A DNA stretch of 64,000 bases from Streptomyces sp. XD-27. Lineage in GTDB: Bacteria; Actinomycetota; Actinomycetes; Streptomycetales; Streptomycetaceae. Shown here piece by piece: positions 34,774 to 43,491 of this stretch. The notes below the pieces were generated by a model. It did not search any database. It was not told the origin of the DNA and saw only the letters and a program-made list of their open reading frames with translations. Position 1 is the first letter of the stretch; each line of letters opens with the position of its first letter. The stretch spans positions 3,534,001 through 3,598,000 of the forward strand of contig NZ_CP130713.1 in the NCBI RefSeq assembly GCF_030553055.1, in the 5' to 3' direction. The position numbers were made by a program, and so were the translations under genes.

Positions 34774-35736
34774 ATGACGACGACAGCGCGGCCGACCACC
34801 CCCGAGATCGGGGTCTTCCTCCCCACGCTCGGCCCCGAGCCCGGAGGGCGGGCCCGCGAGATCAAGGCGGCCGCCCGCCGGGCCGAGGAACTGGGCTTCG
34901 AGTCCGTATGGACCGGCGACCACCTGATCGGCCGGACCCAGGTGGTCGACGGCGGCCTCGCCCTAGCCATGGCCGCCGCCGTCACCGAGCGGGTCCGCGT
35001 GGGCTTCGGTGTCCTGCACCTGCCGCTCCACCCGCTCCCCCAGGCCGCCCAGAGGATCGCCACCCTCCAGCACCTCTCCGAGGGGCGGCTGCTGCTCGGC
35101 GTCGGCTCCGGAGGGGCGGGGCCCCGGTCCCGGTGGCGCGGCGGGGTGCGCGACACGACGGCGTGGCGCGCGGCCGGTCTGTCGTACGAGGACCGTGACG
35201 CGCTCTTCGACCGGGCGCTGGAACTGCTCCCGGACCTGCTGGCCGGCGCGCCCGTGCGGCTCGCCGACCGTCCCGGGGAACCGGAGCTGGCCCTCACACC
35301 GCCACGGATCGCCGCACCGCCGCTGCTCATCGGCGGCACCTCCGGCCGCGCGCTGCGCCGCGCCGCGGAGCACGGCGCCCACTGGTTCCCCGCGCTCATG
35401 CCGCCGCTGCTGCTCGCGGCGGGCCGGGAACTGCTCGCGGAGCTGACGCGGACCGGCGGCCCCCACCCGTCGCCGCCCGGGGTCTCGGTCGCCCTGCCCT
35501 TCGGCCTCGGACCGGCCGCGCCACACCGCGAGAAGGTCGCCAAGCTGCTGACCGAGACATACGAAGTACCCGCCGATCAGGCCGACTCCGTCATGATCTC
35601 GGGCGAACCCGCCGCGGCCGCCGAGCAGTTGGCCGCGTTCGCCGCCGCGGGAGCCGACCGCATCGTCCTCAGCACCGGGGCCGGCAACTGGCGGCAGCAG
35701 TACGAACTGCTCGCCGAGGCCCGCGCACTGCTCTGA
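34774..35736 (+). CDS. LLM-class flavin-dependent oxidoreductase
   Basis: 320 residues from ATG at 34774. Luciferase-like monooxygenase pattern: GVFLPTLGPEPGGRA, AEELGFESVWTGDHLIG, GFGVLHLPLHPLPQAAQR, HLSEGRLLLGVGSGG, then LIGGTSGRALRRAAEHG. It probably uses FMN or F420. The promoter is MerR-type. The quinone-oxidoreductase-like gene follows 67 bp later, so both may form one stress- or xenobiotic-responsive unit. A TTG 7 codons upstream lies within the operator and is not favoured as start. Confidence 0.85.
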   Translation: MTTTARPTTPEIGVFLPTLGPEPGGRAREIKAAARRAEELGFESVWTGDHLIGRTQVVDGGLALAMAAAVTERVRVGFGVLHLPLHPLPQAAQRIATLQHLSEGRLLLGVGSGGAGPRSRWRGGVRDTTAWRAAGLSYEDRDALFDRALELLPDLLAGAPVRLADRPGEPELALTPPRIAAPPLLIGGTSGRALRRAAEHGAHWFPALMPPLLLAAGRELLAELTRTGGPHPSPPGVSVALPFGLGPAAPHREKVAKLLTETYEVPADQADSVMISGEPAAAAEQLAAFAAAGADRIVLSTGAGNWRQQYELLAEARALL

Positions 35737-35803
35737 CGGCGCACCGGCCGCCCGTATCCCCACGACCCGTACTCCGTCACCCGACATCTGGGAGAGAACC
35801 GCC

Positions 35804-36799
35804 ATGCACGCCATCCGGCTCCACACCTTCGGTCCCGCCGAGAACCTGGTCTACGAGGAGGTCGCCGACCCCGAGCCCGCGCCCGGCCAGGTCCGGATCG
35901 CGGTGGCCGCCGCCGGGGTCCACCTGCTCGACACGACTCTCCGCCAGGGGGACACGGGCGGCGGCCCGCACGCGCTACCGGCGTTGCCCACCATCCCCGG
36001 CCGCGAGGTCGCGGGCACCGTCGACGCGCTCGGCGAGGGCGTCGAGCCGCGCTGGCTGGGGCGCCGCGTCGTCGCCCACCTGGGCATGGTGCCCGGCGGC
36101 TACGCGGAGAAGGCGGTCGTGGCGGTGGAGAAGCTGCACGAACTCCCCGACGAGGTGGGCGAGGACCAGGCGATCGCCATGATCGGCACCGGCCGCACCA
36201 CCATGGGGCTGCTGCGCCTGGCCGACCTGGCCGCGGACGATGTGGTGGTGGTGACCGCCGCCGCGGGAGGCATCGGTTCGCTGGTGGTGCAGCACGCCAA
36301 GAACCTCGGTGCGACGGTCGTGGGCCTCGCGGGCGGCCCCGCCAAGGTCGCGCGGGTGCGAGAACTGGGCGCGGACGTCGCCGTGGACTACACCGCCGAG
36401 GGCTGGGCGGACCAGGCACTGGCCGCACTGGGCGGCGCGAAGGCGACCGTCGTCATGGACTCGGTGGGCGGCGAACTGGCCCGCGGCGCCGTCGCCCTGC
36501 TCGGCTCCGGCGGCCGCCACCTGGTGATCAGCTGGTCCTCCGGCAGCCCGCTGGAGCTGACCGAGGAGGAGACCGCCGCCCGCGGCATCGTCTCCCGGTC
36601 GCTGTTCGGCGGCCCGGAGTGGCGGAACCTGATCGACACCCCGGAGAAGCTGCGGGCCTTGGAGGACGAGGCCATGGCGGCGGTCGCCTCGGGGCAGCTG
36701 GTACCGGCGGTACAGCGCTTCCCGCTGTCGGAGGCGGCCGCGGCGCACCGGGCGCTGGAGACGCGCGGCACGATGGGCAAGGTCGTGCTGACGCCGTGA
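35804..36799 (+). CDS. NADPH:quinone oxidoreductase-like MDR protein
   Basis: 331 residues. Medium-chain dehydrogenase/reductase without the catalytic zinc cysteines: starts MHAIRLHTFGPAENLVYEEV and has GREVAGTVDALGEGV and the nucleotide-binding TAAAGGIGSLVVQHAKNLGA. It ends HRALETRGTMGKVVLTP, typical of the quinone-reductase branch. GGGAGAGAA is the ribosome site. It is downstream of the LLM oxidoreductase and probably co-regulated. Confidence 0.88.
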   Translation: MHAIRLHTFGPAENLVYEEVADPEPAPGQVRIAVAAAGVHLLDTTLRQGDTGGGPHALPALPTIPGREVAGTVDALGEGVEPRWLGRRVVAHLGMVPGGYAEKAVVAVEKLHELPDEVGEDQAIAMIGTGRTTMGLLRLADLAADDVVVVTAAAGGIGSLVVQHAKNLGATVVGLAGGPAKVARVRELGADVAVDYTAEGWADQALAALGGAKATVVMDSVGGELARGAVALLGSGGRHLVISWSSGSPLELTEEETAARGIVSRSLFGGPEWRNLIDTPEKLRALEDEAMAAVASGQLVPAVQRFPLSEAAAAHRALETRGTMGKVVLTP

Positions 36800-36813
36800 G
36801 CCCCTGACCGGGC

Positions 36814-36844
36814 CTGCCCGGCCGAGCCTGTCCCGGCCGGGCAG
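36814..36844. terminator. Bidirectional terminator between convergent genes
   Basis: A perfect 11-bp stem (36814-36824 with 36834-36844), 9-nt loop, between the MDR gene and the M24 peptidase gene. Confidence 0.8.
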
Positions 36845-36872
36845 AGCCCTTCGGTGGGAGCCGCCGGGGGTG

Positions 36873-37973
36873 TCACACCACGATGCGCAGCTCGCGGTCC
36901 GTGTTGTTCAGCCGCCTGCCGCCCGTCTCCGTGCACGTCACGATGTCCTCGATGCGCACGCCGAAGCGGCCCGGCAGATAGATGCCCGGCTCGATCGAGA
37001 AGCACATCCCCGGTACCAGGGGGAGGTGTTCGCCCTCCACCATGTACGGCGGCTCGTGCGTCGTGACGCCGATGCCGTGCCCGGTCCGGTGGATGAAGTA
37101 CTCGCCGTACCCCGCCTCGCCGATCACCTTCCGCGCGACCCGGTCGATGTCCTGGCAGGCCGCCCCGGGCCGTACCGCCTCGAACGCCGCCTCCTGGGCC
37201 TCGCGCACCACCTCGTGGACCTTCAACTCCTCCTTGGTGGGCTCGCCGACGTGCACCGTACGGGTGGTGTCGGAGCCGTAGCCGTCCTTGAGGCCGCCGA
37301 AGTCGAGCACCACCATGTCACCGTCCTCGATGACCCGGTCCCCCGCCTCGTGGTGCGGGTTGGCGCCGTTGGGGCCGGAGCCGACGATGGTGAAGTCGAC
37401 CTGGCTGTGGCCGTATCCGCGGAGCAGCGCGCTGATGTCGGCGGCGATGTCGCTCTCCCGGCGGCCCGCGAAGCGCACCCCGACGATCTCCTCGAACACG
37501 GCGTCGGCCGCCGCTCCGGCCGCCGCCAGCAGTTCCACCTCGTGGGCGTCCTTGACCGCGCGCAGCATCGGCAGCGCCTCGCTGAGCGCGGAGTACGCGG
37601 TGTCGGGCAGCGTGCGCTGGAGCCCCAGCAGGTGCATGGCCCACGCCCCGTCGGAGATGCCGAAGCGGCGGCCGGGCGGCAGCAGCCCGGCCAGTGCCTC
37701 GTACGGATCGCCGCCGTCCATCCAGCCGCTGACCTCGGTGGCGTCGGCGCCGGGCGCGGCCTCGGCGTCCGGCCGTTCCAGTACGGGCACCAGCAGCCGG
37801 GGCGTACGGCCGGGCGCCAGCAGCAGCGCGGTCAGCCGCTCGGTGGCCACGGGCTGGTAGCCGCACAGGTGGGTCAGGTCGGGGCCGGGGGTGATGACGA
37901 GCCCGGCGAGCCCGGCGTCGGCGGCCGCTCGGGCGGCGCGGGACATGCGGTCGGCGTAGTCGACGAGGGTCAT
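36873..37973 (-). CDS. M24-family aminopeptidase (Xaa-Pro peptidase type)
   Basis: 366 residues from ATG at 37973 (MTLVDYADRM). The N-terminal creatinase-like domain is followed by the pita-bread fold with all metal ligands: VVLDFGGLKDGYGSDTTRTV, HRTGHGIGV, FSIEPGIYLPG and VRIEDIV. It removes N-terminal residues preceding proline or acts on short peptides. An upstream in-frame Met 40 codons earlier would lie in Arg-rich non-conserved sequence, so it is rejected. Confidence 0.92.
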   Translation of the reverse strand: MTLVDYADRMSRAARAAADAGLAGLVITPGPDLTHLCGYQPVATERLTALLLAPGRTPRLLVPVLERPDAEAAPGADATEVSGWMDGGDPYEALAGLLPPGRRFGISDGAWAMHLLGLQRTLPDTAYSALSEALPMLRAVKDAHEVELLAAAGAAADAVFEEIVGVRFAGRRESDIAADISALLRGYGHSQVDFTIVGSGPNGANPHHEAGDRVIEDGDMVVLDFGGLKDGYGSDTTRTVHVGEPTKEELKVHEVVREAQEAAFEAVRPGAACQDIDRVARKVIGEAGYGEYFIHRTGHGIGVTTHEPPYMVEGEHLPLVPGMCFSIEPGIYLPGRFGVRIEDIVTCTETGGRRLNNTDRELRIVV

Positions 37974-38124
37974 GGCGCCAGGATCGCGCAACGGCGACCG
38001 GCTCGCGATAGGAACCCGGCCCTCCGGCCGCCGGAGGGCCACCCCGCCCTTGGCCGACGCCTGCCGCGCCGCCTTCCCCTTCACCGCCACCACGCCCGCA
38101 GCCCGCCCAGCGGCTGCCGCGTCC

Positions 38125-38865
38125 TCACGGCATGCGGGCCACCACGTCCCGGATCAGAGCCGGCTGTTGCCCCGCCAGATAGAAGTGGCCGCCGTGGAAT
38201 TCCCTGACGTCGAACCCGCCGGTCGCCACATCGCCCCACGCCCGCATGTCCGTCACGTTCACGAAGCGGTCGCTGTCGCCCACGTAGGCGAAGATCGGGC
38301 AGCCCACGGGGACGGGCGGCCGCGGTTCGTACGTCCCGACGATCCGGAAGTCGGCCCGGATCGCGGGGAGCACCAGTTCGCGCAGGTCGGGGTTGTCCAG
38401 GATGCTCGCGTCGGTGCCGCCCAAGCCCTGCACATAGGCGATGAGCGCGTCGTCGCCGCCCAGGTACACCTGGTTGGGCACCACCTTGTGCGGGGCCTTC
38501 CGGCTGGAGACGAACAGCCCCGCCGGCGCGGTGCCGTGCTCCTTCTCCAGCCGCAGCCCCACCTCGTACGCCAGCGAGGCGCCCATGCTGTGCCCGAAGA
38601 CCATCAGCGGCACGTCCAGGAACGGCAGGATCTCCCGCGTGACCGCCTCGGCCAGCGGGTCCATGTGCTCGATGCACGGCTCGGAGATCCGGTACAGGCG
38701 CCCCGGGTAGCTCGCCACCAGCACCTCGACGTCCGCCCCGAGGGCGTGCCCCCAGGAGTGGAAGAAGCTGGCCGAGCCACCCGCGTGCGGCAGGCACAGC
38801 AGCCGGGCGCGGGGCCGGGTGACCGGGTATCTACGGAACCAGGTGCTCTCGGTGCCGACGGTCAT
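38125..38865 (-). CDS. Type II thioesterase
   Basis: 246 residues. Alpha/beta hydrolase with nucleophile elbow GHSMGASLAYE, early CLPHAGGSASFFHSWG and catalytic His in EFHGGHFYL. These match the discrete editing thioesterases that free blocked carrier proteins in polyketide or non-ribosomal peptide synthesis. No such synthase is in the window, so it may serve clusters elsewhere. It starts at ATG 38865, next to a short tandem repeat in its upstream region. Confidence 0.9.
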   Translation of the reverse strand: MTVGTESTWFRRYPVTRPRARLLCLPHAGGSASFFHSWGHALGADVEVLVASYPGRLYRISEPCIEHMDPLAEAVTREILPFLDVPLMVFGHSMGASLAYEVGLRLEKEHGTAPAGLFVSSRKAPHKVVPNQVYLGGDDALIAYVQGLGGTDASILDNPDLRELVLPAIRADFRIVGTYEPRPPVPVGCPIFAYVGDSDRFVNVTDMRAWGDVATGGFDVREFHGGHFYLAGQQPALIRDVVARMP

Positions 38866-38889
38866 CGTCCGCTCGCCTCCTCGCCGGGG

Positions 38890-38944
38890 GACCGCTGTGG
38901 CCCCCTGTGGGACCGCTGTGGCCCCCCTGTGGGACCACTGTGGG
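38890..38944. repeat. 21/22-bp tandem repeat, 2.5 copies
   Basis: GACCGCTGTGGCCCCCTGTGG (38890-38910) is followed by a 22-bp copy (38911-38932) and a partial copy. It lies 24 bp upstream of the thioesterase start, where the promoter should be. Confidence 0.85.
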
Positions 38945-39097
38945 TGGAACGAGGACGGAGGCTACGGAGGCCGGCGTCGACGGACGGAGCGGGCCTCGAA
39001 CCGCGGGACTCCGCAGGGTCTCGATGTTCCTGCTCCGGTCTAACCGGCGGCGGCCCCTCGGGCAAGAGCCACTACAGGAAGCTGCCACCGTACGCCG

Positions 39098-39868
39098 TCA
39101 ACCCGCCGCCGTGCTGCTCAGCCGCATTGCCGCGTCGATCACCGCGCTGCCGTAGACCCGGCCCGGGACGGCGGACATCCGCGTCACGGGGCCGGAGATC
39201 GACAGCGCCGCCACCACCCGCCCGCCGGGGCCGCGCACCGGGGCGGCCACCGCCGCGATGCCGTGCTCCCGGCCGCCGGTGCTCTGCGCCCAGCCCTGGC
39301 GCCGTACCCCGGCGAGGGTGGCCACGGTGAACCGCACGCCGCGCAGCTGTTCGTGCAGCGCCTCCGGCCGCTCCCAGGCGAGCAGCACCTGGGAGACGGG
39401 GCCGGCGTTCAGCGGCAGGGAGACGCCGACCGGCACCCGGTCCCGCGCGGACGGGTTGTCGGCCACCGCCACCTCGGCCACGCAGATCCGCATGTCGCCG
39501 CGCCGACGGTAGAGCCGGGCGCTGGCGCCGGTCACGTCGCACAGCTCGCGCAGCACCGGTTCGGCCGTCGCCACCAGGTGGTCCCGGCACGCCTCGGCGG
39601 CCATCAGGCCCAGCCGGGGGCCGAGGACGAACCGGCCCTGCGCGTCCCGGGCGATCAGCGCCAGCCGCTCCAGCGCGAGGACGAGGCGGTGCACCGTCGG
39701 GCGCTTGAGCCCGGTGTCGGCGACCAGCCTCGACAGCGAGGCCGGGCCCGACTCCAGCACTCCGAGCAGGAGCGATGCCTTGTCGAGCACACCGACCCCG
39801 CTCCGCACCCGCTCCGGGGTCCGCACCCGCTCAGTGGCCCGCACCCTCTCGGGCGTAGAGGTCGTCAT
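39098..39868 (-). CDS. IclR-family transcriptional regulator
   Basis: 256 residues from ATG at 39868 (MTTSTPERVRATERV). The winged HTH (DKASLLLGVLESGPASLSRL, then TGLKRPTVHRLVLALERL) is followed by the IclR effector domain (LPLNAGPVSQVLLAWERPE and SISGPVTRMS). The N-terminus carries a short ERVRATERVRTPERVR repeat. The regulated genes are not evident: the upstream divergent region holds only short repeats, and the neighbouring thioesterase is separate. Confidence 0.9.
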   Translation of the reverse strand: MTTSTPERVRATERVRTPERVRSGVGVLDKASLLLGVLESGPASLSRLVADTGLKRPTVHRLVLALERLALIARDAQGRFVLGPRLGLMAAEACRDHLVATAEPVLRELCDVTGASARLYRRRGDMRICVAEVAVADNPSARDRVPVGVSLPLNAGPVSQVLLAWERPEALHEQLRGVRFTVATLAGVRRQGWAQSTGGREHGIAAVAAPVRGPGGRVVAALSISGPVTRMSAVPGRVYGSAVIDAAMRLSSTAAG

Positions 39869-40068
39869 ATGAGTGCCTCCTCGTCGTGCCGGCCACTCCC
39901 GGCGGACCGGGAGCGCAGGACCGCCGGCGGGAATTCCCTCCAAGCTGCCGCCGATTCAGAATCCTGCGCTCTGTCTAGCGGCCGTTCCCGAACACCCGCA
40001 ACGGCGCTATCAGGAAGCTGCCAGAAGACGTGGTGACGGGTCCGCCGCATCACGGCCCGGAAGCCCGG

Positions 40069-40140
40069 CAAGCCCCGTGAGCTGTTCAAGCCCCTTGAGC
40101 TGCGCAAGCCCCACGAGCCGCGCAAGCCCCGTGAGCCGTG
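40069..40140. repeat. 18-bp tandem repeat, 4 copies
   Basis: CAAGCCCCGTGAGCTGTT-like units at 40069, 40087, 40105 and 40123, with 2-5 differences between copies. They lie between the IclR gene and the downstream end of the HTH regulator. Confidence 0.85.
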
Positions 40141-40257
40141 CACGCACCGCACTCTCTGTACTCCCTGCACGCCACGCACGTCACGCACGTCACGCACGCC
40201 CCGCGAACTCCGGGACGCCGTCCGTTCCCCCGTCATCAGCCATTCCCCCCTCGGCCG

Positions 40258-41139
40258 TCAGCGCCTGGGCTGGGGCACCCGGTGCGCGGGCGTCACCGCC
40301 AGCAGCCCCAGCTCCGCCGCCCGAACTCCCGCCTGGAACCTGGAGTGCGCCCCCAGCAGCGTCATGATGTCGGCCACGTAGCGCCGGTAGGTGCGGACCG
40401 AGACCGACAGCTGCCGCGCCGCCACCTCGTCGGTGACCCCCAGCCGGAGCCACTCCAGGATCATCCGGACCATCTCTCTGCGGGCCCTGTCGCCCAGGTC
40501 GATCCGCTCGCTCACCACCACCGCGTTCTGCCAGATGCCGTCGAACAGCGTCTGGAGCGTCTCGATGACCCCCGGGTCGCGGATCGCCGAGGCGCGGCGG
40601 CCGGACGCCGAGTCCGCGCTCACCAGCGCGGCCCGGCCGTCGACGATGAGCGCCGCCAGCAGCGGCATCCGGGCGACCCGCACCTCCGACGGCCGCTCGC
40701 CCGCGAGCTGGCGCTGGACGAGGTCCCAGTGGCGGGTGTTGTGTGCGCACAGCAGCCGGATGCGTACGGCGTCGCCGCCGCCGGCCGTGAGCCAGTCGTC
40801 CAGTACGGAGTGGAGCACACGGGCGTGCGCCGCCTCCGCGGCGAGGACCACGTCCACCTGGTCCGCCGCTTCGGCGAGCAGCTCCCGGGCGGTCGTGAGG
40901 AATTCCTCCTCGCCCGATTCCACCGCGGCCACCCACGCATTCCGCCGGTCGCGGTGTTTGACGACCGTGGATTCTATGAGTGCGCGGACCGCCAGCAGTT
41001 CCTGCTCTATGTCGTCCTCGGCGGGCCGGCTTTCGACGCCGGCTTCGACACGCTCGATGCTTTTGACGCCTCTTTGGACAGCGCCGGAACGCCGCCGGGC
41101 GCCGATTCCCGATAGCGCGGGATCGCTCAACTTCCTCAC
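40258..41139 (-). CDS. HTH transcriptional regulator with PLD/TrmB-like sensor region (paralogue A)
   Basis: 293 residues. The C-terminus is a LuxR-type HTH (LRLGVTDEVAARQLSVSVRT, followed by YRRYVADIMTLLGAHSRFQAG). The N-terminal two-thirds has a beta-rich core with VRIRLLCAHNTRHWDL and VARMPLLAALIVDGRAALVS, like the phospholipase-D-like sensor of TrmB-type regulators. It is paralogous to the next gene upstream (41222-41992), sharing QAGVRA.ELGLL near the C-terminus. The signal sensed is unknown. The start lies next to a short tandem repeat. Confidence 0.85.
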   Translation of the reverse strand: MRKLSDPALSGIGARRRSGAVQRGVKSIERVEAGVESRPAEDDIEQELLAVRALIESTVVKHRDRRNAWVAAVESGEEEFLTTARELLAEAADQVDVVLAAEAAHARVLHSVLDDWLTAGGGDAVRIRLLCAHNTRHWDLVQRQLAGERPSEVRVARMPLLAALIVDGRAALVSADSASGRRASAIRDPGVIETLQTLFDGIWQNAVVVSERIDLGDRARREMVRMILEWLRLGVTDEVAARQLSVSVRTYRRYVADIMTLLGAHSRFQAGVRAAELGLLAVTPAHRVPQPRR

Positions 41140-41180
41140 CCCGTAACCCCGTAAGCCCGTAAGCCCGTAAATCTGTGAAC
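41138..41180. repeat. 8-9-bp tandem repeat (CCCGTAAG), about 5 copies
   Basis: CCCCGTAA / CCCGTAAG units repeat imperfectly at the start of paralogue A, between the two regulator genes. Confidence 0.75.
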
Positions 41181-41221
41181 CCGTACGCCGTGAAATCCAT
41201 CAAGCCGAACAGGCGGCGACG

Positions 41222-41992
41222 TCATGTGACGTCGGACAGCAGCCCCAGCTCGACCGCCCGCACCCCCGCCTGGAAACGGGTGTTCGCGCCCACGTCGCGC
41301 ATGATCGCCGCCACGTGCCGGCGGTAGGTGCGCAACGAGACCTGGACCTGCCGGGCCCCCACGTCGTCGGTGTGCCCGGCGCGCAGCCGCCCCAGGATGA
41401 GCCGCACCGACTCGGTCCGCAGCCGCTCGACGAGCTTGAGGTGCTCGGCGAGCGGGATCGCGCCGGCCCAGGCGCCGGCGAACATCAGGTCCAGCGCCCG
41501 GACCGAGCCCGGGTCGCCGAAACGCGACGCGTACCGGCCCTCGCGCTCGGGCCCGGTACGGCCGAACGCCAGCCTGCGGTCCATGATGACCAGGCCGCGC
41601 AGGTCCACTTCCGCGACCCGTATCTCGTAGCCGAGCGTGCCCTGTCGGGCGGCGGCCAGGAGGCCGAGCGGGGCCAGCACCTCCGGGGAGCAGAGCACCC
41701 GGACCGCGATCCCCGCGTGCCCGATGGCGCTGAGCTTCCCCAGCAGCGGGATGATCGGCTTCGCCCGCTCGAAGGTGCCCGGCATGATCACGCTGAGGCT
41801 GCGCTCGGCGCGGTCCAGCAGTGCCTCGATCTCCCGGGCGACCGCGGGGCCGTCACTCACCGGCACCATCGGCGATCGCTCGGCGGGTGTACTGCGGTGC
41901 ATGGAAACAGCGGACTCGATGAGCTCACCGGCCTGCACGAGCGCATGCTCCACACCGTCTGCTCGTGCGTTCGCCTTCGACAGTTCTGCCAT
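41222..41992 (-). CDS. HTH transcriptional regulator with PLD/TrmB-like sensor region (paralogue B)
   Basis: 256 residues from ATG at 41992. Same layout as paralogue A: helical N-terminus, a sensor region (IAVRVLCSPEVLAPLGLLAA and VDLRGLVIMDRRLAFGRTG) and a LuxR-type HTH near the end (VSLRTYRRHVAAIMRDVGAN). The two genes are in tandem on the minus strand, 82 bp apart. The preceding intergenic DNA is A+T rich around 42,050-42,210 and probably bears the promoter. Confidence 0.85.
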   Translation of the reverse strand: MAELSKANARADGVEHALVQAGELIESAVSMHRSTPAERSPMVPVSDGPAVAREIEALLDRAERSLSVIMPGTFERAKPIIPLLGKLSAIGHAGIAVRVLCSPEVLAPLGLLAAARQGTLGYEIRVAEVDLRGLVIMDRRLAFGRTGPEREGRYASRFGDPGSVRALDLMFAGAWAGAIPLAEHLKLVERLRTESVRLILGRLRAGHTDDVGARQVQVSLRTYRRHVAAIMRDVGANTRFQAGVRAVELGLLSDVT

Positions 41993-42420
41993 GACTCCCC
42001 CATGTGGCGCGCGTCCCCATGATCACGCGCCCCGTCGTGCACCTGCACGCAATCGGCCCTTAACTCCTCGGTAAGGATTTTCGGGCCGGTGTCCGCAATG
42101 CGACGAGAATGCCCCGCCACAAGCGTTAGACGCGGGAGATTAGTTCGCGTGTCGCAACCCAGTCAACGCACCTGAGATGGTAAAGATCGAGTAAAAACGC
42201 CATTCTTCAGTGGCGCACGCGCAATAGAGGGCCACGGCGGCACCGGGATTGTCAGCAAGCTGCACCCCGTACGGGGCACCATCCCTGACGGGACACCCGT
42301 CGACCGCGCAGCGCACAGGGGGAACACCTGTCCGTAGCCGAGGCAGTCCCCCATGGCCACTTGTTGACAGCCCGCCCACCCCCCGGACAGCCCGCCGCCC
42401 GATCGAGCACGCATCGCCGC
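41993..42420. other. Promoter region and degraded DNA left of the oldest att copy
   Basis: About 430 bp. The first 200 bp are A+T rich and upstream of the regulator pair. A minus-strand frame of 79 codons (42140-42379) exists, but it has no family signature or clear ribosome site and is not called. The rest resembles decayed DNA leading into the integrase-tail remnant. Confidence 0.4.
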
Positions 42421-42485
42421 CCGATCACGCGCGCGTTTCACGCGCGTTCACGTGCGAACGGCCCCGGACGCGGAGTCCGAGGCCG
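42421..42485 (+). pseudogene. Integrase 3'-end remnant with terminator (oldest element)
   Basis: The 32 bp at 42454-42485 match 30 of 32 bases of 47196-47227, the 3' end and hairpin region of the decayed integrase of the next element. It lies 20 bp before an att-like copy, the same arrangement as at 47.2 kb and 57.1 kb. Only the extreme end of the gene is left. Confidence 0.6.
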
Positions 42486-42504
42486 TTCGAAGCCGTTCAA
42501 AGTG

Positions 42505-42547
42505 GAGCCGACTGTCGGGTTCGAACCGACGACCTTCGCTTGACAAG
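42505..42547. other. att-like copy of the tRNA-Thr 3' end (third copy)
   Basis: 43 bp identical to the tRNA-Thr att core except one base (42542, G for T). It includes the T-arm segment GGGTTCGAACC. It marks the far end of an older integrated element. Confidence 0.8.
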
Positions 42548-42882
42548 TGGGGTCGAACCGCTGACGCCTGCTGCTCCGTCAGGCCGTATGGTGCTGTTCT
42601 CGCTGATCAGCGCCGCACGGCATGCGGCTCGGTCCGGCTCAGGACGGCTGCTGCTCCGCCGTCCGCTCACGCATCGCTCACGCGCATGAGCCAGGCTTCG
42701 GAAACGTGGCTCAGACGCTACCAGGGGGCCGCGCGCCACGGAGGCTTGCGCGATGGAGCCGTCGCGCCGCCTCGGCGCCCCCGGCCGACTCCCCGAAGCC
42801 CGTAGGGCGCTTCCTGCGTGAGCCGTCACCGCGCGGAGCAGGCGCAACGGACATGCTCAACGGGGGACTTACACATGCGCAT

Positions 42883-43392
42883 ATGTCATGCGCGGGTCAT
42901 CGCTGCTTCGCGATCCTGCTCGTCGCACTCTCCGGATGCAAGAAGGACCGCCACAACGACGGCGGCGGATCGACCAACGGGGGCCTGATGTCAGGCGGTA
43001 CGACGAACGGCGGCACGACGAACGGGGCCACCACGGTGCCGGGGCCGCAGGCCACCGGACCGCAGAAGCTCGGTGATGTGGCGGCGACCGACGTCAAGAG
43101 CAGCAGCTGCACGTACGACAAGGCGACCAACAAGCTCAGCTGGACCGGCACGGTCACCCACACCGGGGCGAAGGGGACCCAGGGGCGCAAGATCACCTAT
43201 GGGCTTGAGATCGACTTCGTCGACAGCACGGGCGAAACGATCGGCCACGGCGGCGACATCTTCACCATGCGCCCGGGAGAGAGCGAGGAGCACACCGTGA
43301 CGAGGGACCCGTATTACCCGATCGAGGGCACCGTGAAGTGCGGGGTCGTCGCGCAGGGGACGGCCTTGAGCGTGCCTCTGGACAGCTACTGA
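42883..43392 (+). CDS. Small lipoprotein, unknown function
   Basis: 169 residues from ATG at 42883 (MSCAGHRCFAILLVALSGC). The lipobox LSGC gives an anchored lipoprotein. It is followed by a Gly/Thr/Asn-rich linker and a C-terminal domain with a TYDKATNKLSWTGTVTHTG beta pattern and two Cys (SSSCTY and VKCGVV) that may pair. The fold resembles Ig-like FxLYD-type extracellular domains. An ATG at 42853 is an alternative start. It is cargo of the older element. Confidence 0.7.
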   Translation: MSCAGHRCFAILLVALSGCKKDRHNDGGGSTNGGLMSGGTTNGGTTNGATTVPGPQATGPQKLGDVAATDVKSSSCTYDKATNKLSWTGTVTHTGAKGTQGRKITYGLEIDFVDSTGETIGHGGDIFTMRPGESEEHTVTRDPYYPIEGTVKCGVVAQGTALSVPLDSY

Positions 43393-43491
43393 CAGCCGGC
43401 GAGCCATGAGCGGGACGCCCCGGTCGCCGGGCGCCGTCCTGGACATGACGTCCCGTGGCCACCGCTGCGGTTCGCAGCCGAATACCGCGAG

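Noticed and set aside
42140..42379. 79-codon minus-strand frame
   Set aside because: Some cysteines and a plausible length, but no ribosome site, no family resemblance and degraded surroundings.
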